Positions 24,821-35,600 of a stretch of 64,000 nucleotides of DNA are shown here, piece by piece; position 1 is the first letter of the stretch, and every line of letters starts with the position of its first letter. The DNA lies in the NCBI GenBank assembly GCA_026874595.1, contig CM049314.1:39924045-39988044 (forward strand). The letters are read 5' to 3'. The DNA is from Sipunculus nudus. Taxonomy: Eukaryota; Annelida; Sipuncula; Golfingiida; Sipunculidae. Under the pieces are notes generated by a model. The model made no database searches and was not told the DNA's origin. It saw nothing but the letters and a program-made list of their open reading frames with translations. Made by a program: the position numbers and the translations under genes.

Positions 24821-27800
24821 CTGGAGAGAATTAATGAAAGATTACAACAAAAATTCTCATTAAATTAATTCTTTACTTGATATATAGTGTTTCAATATTA
24901 ATGAATTTCCTAGGCTTAAAAACTATTTTTAGACGAATGTTCCCCTCTGTTATAATCAAGACCAGTACCTGGAATATAAACCTAAGGGTCTCATGTATTG
25001 ACATAATTTGGGCCCATCAAATTGCGACAATAATACCTACTTATGGACTATTTTAACGAGTGTATAGACAAGGAATTTTTAATAGCTGATTTCATTGGGC
25101 TTCAAACGATAAAATTTTATAATGAAACTAGTTTGATTACCAATGTTGTCACAGGACGATCCGTCAGCATCTGACGGATTACTCGTTCCTTTTTCCCGTT
25201 CAATGATTCTTGTTTGTTGCTATGGAAACCAACGGAACCCAATTTATATTAGAAACAGTGTGCCGTGCAACTATTAAATGAATTCAATTACATCTTCAGT
25301 TTGTCAAGAAGAGGCTTTTAACATATTCTAACTGCAGTTTGAGCTGATAACATTGAACATAAGCGTTCTTTAGACTGGGCAGAACGTTTGATTGACTGAC
25401 AGATGCTTATAAAATATCGGGGTACAATTAGCTGAAGATCTAAAAAATTCATTACCAATTTGTCATTCAAGTGTATGTAATGAAACCCGAGGTTTTGGTA
25501 GCGATAATGTTACACAAATATTTCTGTACAAGGTATGATAGATAACTAAGTTGAACTTGAGATAAAATGTTATTATTCGAACTTCCCATCATGGGTGAAC
25601 CATATGCAAAAAAAAATGGTTCATTGATTCTGGTTAAATATTCTAAACTATAACCTACTTTTGGTGATGTTGCTTCAGTAGAGTGTTCGGAAAGTAGGAA
25701 AGCGGTGTCAACCTTTCTGTTTGCTAAAGCCAATGACAAAGGTGTTTGTCCATCCTACAATTTAAGGAGACCCACAACGGATAATTAGGAAAGATTGAAT
25801 AGACTGAGAATTATGTATTTTTTTTCCCCATTGATCAATACTAAAGCCAAATACTGGATTTTCTTCATAAATGTGCAGATAGATTTGACATGTATCAACA
25901 TTTTTAAATGATGTCAGCTTAATGTATTTAGATAGCACGTCCACGGTGCAGTATTATCACAGTAAGAACAGAATTGTGACGCATATAGGCAAAGGCATCT
26001 TTTTACTGAAGTTATGGTTTGTCTTGTTGTGATCACCTTGCGAACTGCTCTAGCACTTTTGCAGTTCTGTATGAAGTCCTTTACTGCAGCTGTGGCTCCA
26101 CACATCGCCGCTCGGTGAATGCCTTCTTCCGCATCCTAACAAAATGATATGTTACTTCGTTATACGTGATCAGCAAGAAACCTGCTGAGATACTAAAAAG
26201 TACCCAAGTATGAATATGAAATCTATTGACTTGTCATGGCGATAGAAGGCATAAAGCCTAATAAATATAAAATCCAAAATATAAAAAATTCTGAGGTGAT
26301 CCCATAATTTTAATATGTTTAAATACTTAAAACATTTCCGAACTGACCTTGCTTGTGTAGTTAAATGGAAACCGCACAATGATTTTGTCTGAAAAAAAAA
26401 CAGGTATTGATTAAGTAATGTAGATTTTAAATCTTAAAGGTTATCATCTAACAAAATTTTCAATAATAATTGTAGGCTTGTCCAAAGATCATATAGAAAT
26501 ATACGATTTTTTTTATCAAAACTGGCGATTTTCACAACAATAGTCAATATAACTTTAGATGTTTAAGGTAATATCTTATATCTTAAATTATTCTTCTCTT
26601 TAAAAAAGTTAAAATTGTCAGAATAAATGACATGACAAGTAGAATCAGACATATGAACACATTTCGCTCCGAATATTGATATTGTGTTGGATTATAAACG
26701 GTTATGTTAGTTGTGAAAAGTTATTAAAAAACAGACGAGGGGAAACATGAAAATGATCACGTTTTGTAGCACCTTTTTAGACAAAGTCACTTGATTAATG
26801 GACCAGTATTGTAACAGATGTAAGTTGATATTGTGTATGTTATTTTCTTGCAAAGATTTAGAACCCACATGCATGCTAAGAAACATGAATAGGACTTGGA
26901 AACATGTAAATACCGATGGGTTTTCGTGTTTTCAATTCGGATTAGACCATTAAAAGAAACGATGGTTATTCTACAATGAACAAAATTCATAACTCGTGTG
27001 TGATTTGGTATTCAAATAGGAAAGATAAAAAATATTTCTATAATATATGGAAACTGTAGGTATTTCGTTTTTATTTGACATGAAAAAAATACTGGAGTTC
27101 AACAAAAGTCATCAATGTTTATTTGAAATAATTTGCCATTTTAAGGTGAAAAGGGAAACTCTCATGAGCACCAAGAACAATTCATCAAAATTTAGCTTTC
27201 TTTTTTATCTTGTTCATTACACTCCTTAACACAATATATGCAAACAACAGAATCAGAGATTTCTTTAATCTTGAATGATAGAATATGCATTACCTTGTTC
27301 ACCTCTCCCATCAAGTATTGCCGGAGCTTCCAATGTTGCTACTAAAGTTGATAAAGCAATCTTCTTCGCTGGAATTAAGTCAGGCCAGAGTAACATAAGT
27401 AATTGTGACAAGGGCCTGATGAGTGTAAAATCCTCTATTCCAGATACCATTTCTTCAAATTCAGTATCACTGGTGCAGATTAGATACAGAAGCAAACTGC
27501 TGCTTCTACTCATACAAATTTTAGGCTTTATGGACTGTAAGATCTTCTTAATTTCATAAAGCTTACTCAACTTGTATTCATCTCGAAACGGAAGGAACTG
27601 CATCAGATCAGCAATGTCCGTTTCATACCGATTTATATTGGTAAGGATTCTGTTGAGCATGTTGATAAGACCCTCTGAGCAGTTGTTCTCATCCACGTGC
27701 CTGGGCGTATCAGCATTATCAGGAGTTGAGCCAAAGATCACCTCGGCATGATCGTAATCCTCCACTTGTAACTTCAACCGTGCTTGATGTCTGCCTTTAA

Positions 27801-30135
27801 ATATTATGAAGGATTTATATTGACATACAAATTACATAGTGTAATGTTTGAACCTGTACAGGCAGATACATATAAGAAGTTATATTTGGTCAAATCCTAG
27901 CATGTCTGGAATATATATATTATTAAACATGCATTTTGTAGGGTTAATAACAAGGATGAATATAATTACCTTAAATGGAAATAAAATGGATATGTCATTA
28001 TACAGATCTTTGTATTCACGGTATATTCAATGAATAATAAATCAGAAGGTTGGTAAACAAGCAAATAATGACGAATTGATGAATAGATATTTCAGGCTTG
28101 GAATGAAATATAAGCATATGTTGTAAATGTTGACATATTGGAGACGGACAGAACGGTTGGTAGGGTTAAACATGACGAAAATGGTGAAAAAGATTCATAC
28201 TGAAACAGTCATTCATTCTTTCTCTTATATTAGAGATATAATTAAGAACACGCTTACTGGTGATCGATTGTAAGCACCTGGTGTGGGACAATCCTATATG
28301 TACGTCTAGGATGAAATGCTCTTTCAGGTTGTCTATTGCATTTTGCCTGATGGAATTGTCAGCATTATCGGTTAACCAGAACTGCAAGCATTGCTTCAAG
28401 TTGCTCGCATCTGATGCCACGTAATCGTCTCTCTTCCAAACCAGAGATGCACACTTTGATTCTGACCAGTGTTTTTCAATCAACGTTCCTATGTCTGAAT
28501 TTCCTGCGAAAATGACAGGATTTCCTTGTAGAAAAGGCTCCATTTCCCAGCAAATATTCCCATGACTTCTGAGAATCAGAAAAATCTTTTTACAGCTTCC
28601 GTCGACATTTTCAGTAAAGTGGTCTTTGTCTGACACTTCTAAATCCAGATCAACCTGCCTTTCTTTCTTGAATGTAGCTATTGCAACATCAATCACCTCT
28701 CTTGTCTTTTCCTTCTGAGTTTGTCCCCAAATCTTTAAACTGCTGCATTGAGGCTCGGCAAAAGAATTCTGTCTTGGTGCAGAAACATACGGAATGTATG
28801 ATGGAATTGATCCGTTGTACATATTTTCCAGGTGATCCGCATAATGCTCACCCATAGAAGGGCCAACGTAGTATAAAGTGCAAGGCTTACTAACAGTGTG
28901 GTGTAATGCATTTTCTACGTTTACCTCCTTTGTACGGTTGAAATATTTAGCACAAGAAGACATGGTTCTGTTAAGAAATAAATGTACAGTTGCTTCCCTG
29001 AAGAAACAGTCCTTAAGAAAATGGGCCTCAGCTGCAGTCTCTGGGAAAAAGCCAACTATATGTGTTATACTGGCTAGCTTCTTCAGTTCATTGAAGTGCA
29101 TCATAACTGAAGATTTCCGAGCATCATCAGCTAGGTAACCTCCATACATATTCAGGTAAGCGTGGTCACATTCAACCGTATGCTCACGTGTCACACCCGG
29201 TATCCCAGAGGCGATAGGTGGTGACTGTGACTTCCACACAGTCCGATGAACGTTCGCTCCTAGCATGACACAAAAATCATCAGAAATGTTCTTTGCACAA
29301 AGGTCAGATGTTGACCAACCTTCTTCGTCCGGGGGTGACAAAATAAGAACGTTTATTGCTCCATGGCATACACGCTGAAAAAAATGGAGATTATATTACA
29401 AATGAAAGTTTAATGATAAAACAATTAACTGTAATGGCGTATATTTTCTAAAACCGAAAAAAACCTCAAAACGTGTACAGGTAGATGGATAAGGCATCAA
29501 AGGCCGTATAATTTCAATAACGATAATGCTTCTCTTATGTGTAACTGATGGATAGGTGTCTCATCACTGAGAAGCGCATTTTTTAAAATTAAATTTCAAC
29601 GCTTAAATTCAGTACTCACATTTATGATGTATTCGTGATCTGAAATAAGAACATATGCAATTTTTATATGTAAATCGTTTTAATACTTTCCCATTAAGTC
29701 ACCAAAGATGTGGATAATATCAAACAGAAAGAAACGAAACAGAAAAGGAAGTTTGACAATTTTAAATGCGTTAGAAAAAAATGACTGTATTTCTGACATT
29801 GGTTACGTAATTGTGGCCGCACGTCGGACACCTAAAAATATGGTTCCAAGTTTTTATTCCCTGGCATTACTTTGGTAATACCGTCAATAATAATTTAAAA
29901 TGTTATATGTTCACACGAATTTATGTATAATGCCTTTCGGAAATGCGTAACACTGATTTGTGATTTTAAGATTCTATGTTTTAATCCCTTACGCCGTTTG
30001 TATAACCAAATTATACAAGAAGAACAGTTAAAATGAGCTTTGCAATTTCAAAACCTATATATCACATTGTCTGTTTCTACAATAACAGGCAATGTGCACC
30101 TTAATTTGAATAATATATGTATATGTATATATATA

Positions 30136-30184
<49 letters not shown>

Positions 30185-30930
30185 ACTTAACCGCCGTGAT
30201 CATATTTGGGTACTCATAAACAAAGTTTTCCAAAGAAATATCACTGTATTTCACCTAAAATGAAAGCCTTCCCCAATTTTATAACATATACTTAAACACT
30301 GCACTCACCATCTTCCAGGACCCGTACAACATGAGAATGCTGTTTCTCTGTCAAACACTTCAAACATTTTTCCCAATCCTCAGAAGATTTATGGATGATC
30401 AGGTCCAACAAATCTGACACCCTTTCAGTATTCAATTTGCTGTCCTGCTAAATGAAAGAAAAATTGTACGTAATACACTGTGCATACTGACATTTCATAC
30501 TATCTTTTGTACAAAGAATATTTATGGATCACATTTTTTGCAGATAATGTACTCTAACTGATGATATGAGATCTGAAGGTCCCTGATTAAACCTAACCTT
30601 TCTCGTAAAAGCTTTATAGGACTTCATACACTGACCCCCCCCCCCCCCCCCCCCCAGCAGAGATCAAATATTGGAACAGGTAATGCGGCTTTATTCGGCT
30701 ATTGAAGCTGAGCGATTGTAGCAATTTACGGAAAAGTTATATATTTTGTTTAGTTATGAAAACAATAGGCTAACGTGTCATTTCATGGAAAAAACGGACC
30801 GTTTAATATTCAAATAGAAATATGTGACTCTAATTAAATAATAATTTTAACAGAAGGAAATGTGCGTGAACATAAAATTGGTAAAAGAGAATGTACCACA
30901 ACATGCAGATGTGCAAAATACTCATATCGA

Positions 30931-30972
<42 letters not shown>

Positions 30973-32576
30973 TATTTCGCGTTCCATCATCACTTTTTTA
31001 TTTGTTTTATTAAAGATAGGTTACCCTGACGTTTAAAGTGCTGATATGCAGGGGCGGACTGGGAAGAAAAAAACGGCACTGGAAATTAGAATGAAAGCGG
31101 CCCATGGCAATTAAAATGAGACTAAACACGTAAACTGCATATTTTTTTTTTATTACAAGACTTAAATTACAAAACTCAACATTTCCTGGGGTGTATTCAT
31201 AGAGGGCGCAAAGGGGCGAACCCCCTTTAATTCTGCTAACACTTAAGCAAGTCAACTACTGGCAAATGTTATGTAACTTAACTCATATTAATTTTATGTT
31301 CGATAATTTAAGTACACACACATAGATAAAATATGGCTTTTTAAGTAAATTAATGTTTTCACGTTTCTCTATGATGTTGTAATGTTAGTCCAATATGGGA
31401 AAGAAGAACAAAAGCTTAGCAAGATATTGTCTGTAATGTAAGTATAGATATATATCTGGTATAACAATGTGTATTTATTATCAGTTCTATAGGTTCCTAT
31501 TAACCTAAACAAAAACTGTTTTTGTTGTATTTGTTGAAATTTTGTGAAGAAAAAACAAAAGTTTAGCAAGATATTGTCTGTAATGTAAATGTAAAGAGGG
31601 TCAGACTTAAAGAAATTACTAAAAGAAATCTAAACAGTAAAGGGATTATATACTTACAAATATATCTGTTTTTTACTATCTCTTTTTTCTATTTTGGTTG
31701 TGTGCAAAATTGAAGTCTTCAAACCCTATGATTCTTCTGTTACATCATTGTGGTTGGCCAAAACTATCCATGCAAGCTATTTGTGCTTTCACTGTAAGTT
31801 TGCCATGCCTTTGGAATAATATATTTACCCTTGAATACACCAGGAGACTGTAAAAGAGCCTCCCGTTTCGTGATTCTGGGGTAATTAATATCACCTCTAA
31901 ATACCCAGATACTACCCCTGGAGATGGATGGCCAGGCTTGATGTTTGAAAGCAGCATTTTTAATCAAAAATATGAACCTGAAAATGGCATGCAAATAACA
32001 GTAAATGAGTTTTTTATTTCACTTCCAATTTTTTTGCGTTAATGTACTTTTATTACCTCGGGTCAGACTATCTTTATTACTTATAACTCCAGCTGGCTCG
32101 AGTTCGAACTGAATCGCTGCAAATATAATTTTTCTATGAAAGACCTATATTATGGAATTCATTATCAGAAGTATTACATGAAAAATAGATGCAGTCACCT
32201 TTGACAGATTCATTGTCATATAATAGTTAATCCATTTCAGTTCTTTTACATGTGTGCTGACCATCATCTTCTTACAATAAATAATTACCGTAACGTTACA
32301 AAACTACACTTATTGATGCATGTTTTTTCTGTTGTTCAAATAATACATTTTATATAAATGAAGGCTGACGGTTAAGCCTAAAAACTAGAATTGGATACCT
32401 TACAAAATAACTGATAATAATCATAATATAATGCACGACCTAACAATATTTCATATGTTTAGTAGGAGACTATTTTACAGCCACGCAATGTGATCAAACA
32501 AGTTTCAATATGCTTGCTTCCTACAAATAGGGCTTTGTGGAACATCAATATAATCTGTAAAAATAAAAATGTATTA

Positions 32577-32616
<40 letters not shown>

Positions 32617-35600
32617 CATGTCTAAAAGACGCCACAAAAACGCCCCTTCCGACTTTAAGGCTGCGCCCCTCTTTTTTCAAATCTCGGATACGCCACTGAT
32701 TTCTCCTCTTCTTGCATTAAGCATTCATTATTCACATAATTCTGATTTTAAAAAGCATTCTTCTTTGAGAATGCATTAATACAGAGTCCACGTCCAGATT
32801 TTGCAGAATATCCTTCTCAACTTTCACCATCTTGAATGCATTTAGGTTTTCTGAGCAAAGTGTGCTTCTCAATCTGTTCTTGATGAACTTCATAGTTGAT
32901 AAACTCCTCTCACATGCATCCTGTGTTGTTGACAGTGCAGGTATTTGTAAATAAACTAAAGGCACCATGGTCAAAATTATTAATTCAATTAACTTCAATG
33001 AACATTGAACACATTTTTTAGTAGAATAGAAAAATCAAGCATTATCAAAGAATTTGTTCATCTTGAATTTAGAAAAAGTTACGATTAAATTGTATATTAG
33101 TTTCACAGTTGGATACGATACCTATAGTAATAATGGTATGACATATCAGACTACTCACACACTTGTCGTAATCTTTCGCTCTTTGGCAAAAAAAATGATA
33201 ACTTATTAATGCAGGTAAAGACTAAGTAACATTACTGGCCGAGCTCCGGAAGATTTTTAAAATGGGCCAAGCAGCGAGCTGAACGCCCATTTTAAAAATG
33301 CGGCGGAGATCGGTCGATTTTTATTGATTGTGGTCACATAAGAATGGAGACTAGGCCGAGTCCAAAGTTCTGTTTTGCGCCTGGAATGTGGAGTCCGACA
33401 GGACGTCGTTGGAAGCACGTCCGAGCCTCCTCCGAACTCGACCTACGCTCTTTCATTCCACCGAGACTCTTCAGTTGTCCGCCTTAATGTCGGCCGTGTT
33501 TCGCGAAATAATCGTTGGACGCACGTCCTAGCGCCTAGCGGGCATCGTTTGGATGATTTGGGCCCCGCTGGACACGAAGGACTTTTATTTACCTTAAATA
33601 CGAGCGGACTTCGGACGACCCCAAAAATCCACAAGCGCTGGAAGACCCGGCGAGCTGCTGCCGAGCAAAATTTTCCAGCGAGTCCTCGTCGATATTTAAC
33701 TCCGCGCTAAAGAGTTACAAGCTCCCCCAACGAGCTGTTAAAATACTGACGAGGTTCGTCCGAATAAAGAATGTCCGACCGAAGCTCGTCCAAAAAAAAA
33801 TCCATTGTAGCAAGAAAACTTGTAGGGCTCGTTGACGTGATGTGACTTGGCCTTGTATAAGGTGTTTAAATAGGCATTTGCATTTTTAAATATTAAGAAG
33901 CCTCTAGTAAGATATGCTAGAGGCCCTTTCTAACTCAATTTGCCTTGGGATAATGATGACTTCACACTCACATTACCCCCAAAGCATTTACAAATATTGT
34001 TTATGCGAGACCCAGCTTGGTCTATGACTGTTATATAACTGGCCTTTTCCTACAGAGGCCCAGACGAAGTTGCAAAGGACACTGCAGATTTTAGCGTGAC
34101 CAAATTGCTGTCTAGCATTTATGTGCAATTAGTTCAAGCCATCGGCCCACCGGGAAACTTCCCAATGTCCCGGCGGCCCAGTCCGCCCCTGCTGATATGC
34201 ACTTCAACACACAGGAAATATTGGAGCTTTATTCCACATACATCATATGCTGCATTCACATGTCCTGTACTTACTACATGCATAGTTGTAAGTCATTTCT
34301 GTAGAATCTTAACTTTCCTCGCTCAGTCTATTAAAATGCCACATGAAATGTTTATTTATTTTTCATGCTGAGTTAAAGATAAAAATATTTTTATGATCAT
34401 GGAGATTCACACAAGGTAAAAGACGACATAATTCATTTATAGACGTAGGCACCCGGGTTACCGCGGAAAAAAATCCTCTCCTCTGGCACAGTGATGTGCC
34501 CACAGAGGACTATCAAGAACCCTTACACAATTTCAAACCAATCTGAAAACGTTTCTCTTTCGGCAAGCATTTGGCCTCTAATATGTATCATTTGTTTTTC
34601 TTAAACCAGTTACAATGGCTAAACAATTGAGAGAAGGTGAGAAAGAAAATGGGCTGGGGAGAGGCACAGGCAGATGGTTTTCATGGAATTGTTAGTGGGA
34701 TGAGTGTATGTGTGAATAGAGTCCGACTATCGGTGGATCGGCACTTTATACATACTAAATTATTATTATTATTACTATTATTATTATAATTATTAACTTA
34801 TTTTTATATAAGGGTATTTCTACAGAAAACGTCGCATTTCAAGGGTTTTCTTGGTGATTTTTTTTTTTCAATCTTGATTTTGATATTACAAAACTTAATT
34901 TGTAGAAAAATATCGTTAGAATTGTAAAATAATGCAAGTAGTGCACTTTTCAGTTTCCTTTTTTTTAAATAGTGCAGGTAAGGGGAAAATATGAACCTTT
35001 TTCTCGACACCGTGACACGCAGTAAAACCTCATCTGCACATTTCAGAATTTTTTTTTTACTATATTTTTTTCTGATTTTCGATAAAATTAAAATTAATAG
35101 CCTTTGATAAAATCAAAACATAAATTTCAGTTATGAATTTAACCCAAAAAAGTGTGTAAAAAAGAACATATTTTCTTCTTTTTAATTAACTTTTGAAAAC
35201 AAAAATTGTCTCTATTCCTATTTTTGCTTCTAGAGGGGTGCATTTGCAGGGATTTACCGGACAAAGTACTTTGGTACATCTGGCTTCAGAATTTGAGTCG
35301 AAATACGTTGTTAATTTTTTTGAATGCACAGAAAATAAAATTTAAACATGGTTTTAAATCCTCTAGGTAACGGTGTTGAGCATAGATAACGGTGTTGAGC
35401 ATAGGTAACGGAGTCGAGCTTCTGAAGTAAAAGTAACCGTAGTGACTACTTGAATACCAGTATTATGTATTAAAACAAGCAAATGCCTGTTTGAATAGAA
35501 GAAACGCAAATGTTTAAAATATTTAGCCCAAAATATGTTTCAAATTCTATTTCAATAATTTGGATTTAATACCAAGTTCTCGACACCGTTACCTTGCTCT

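Larger units (their letters stand above)
31049..34191. mobile_element. hAT DNA transposon in the CARD intron, degraded
   Basis: A perfect 15-bp inverted repeat CAGGGGCGGACTGGG at both ends (31049-31063 and 34177-34191) is flanked by an exact 8-bp duplication CTGATATG (31041-31048 and 34192-34199). TIR sequence and duplication length are those of the hAT superfamily. The interior keeps a hAT transposase C-terminal fragment, another hAT-like end at 32682-32698 (complement of CAGTGGCGTATCCGAGA), an (AT)n tract, and a GC-rich block at 33237-33810. It is not autonomous in its present form. Confidence 0.9.

Noticed and set aside
33375-33710. 111-codon ORF in the GC-rich block
   Set aside because: No domain or start context; long open frames are expected at this GC content, and it lies inside a hAT element.
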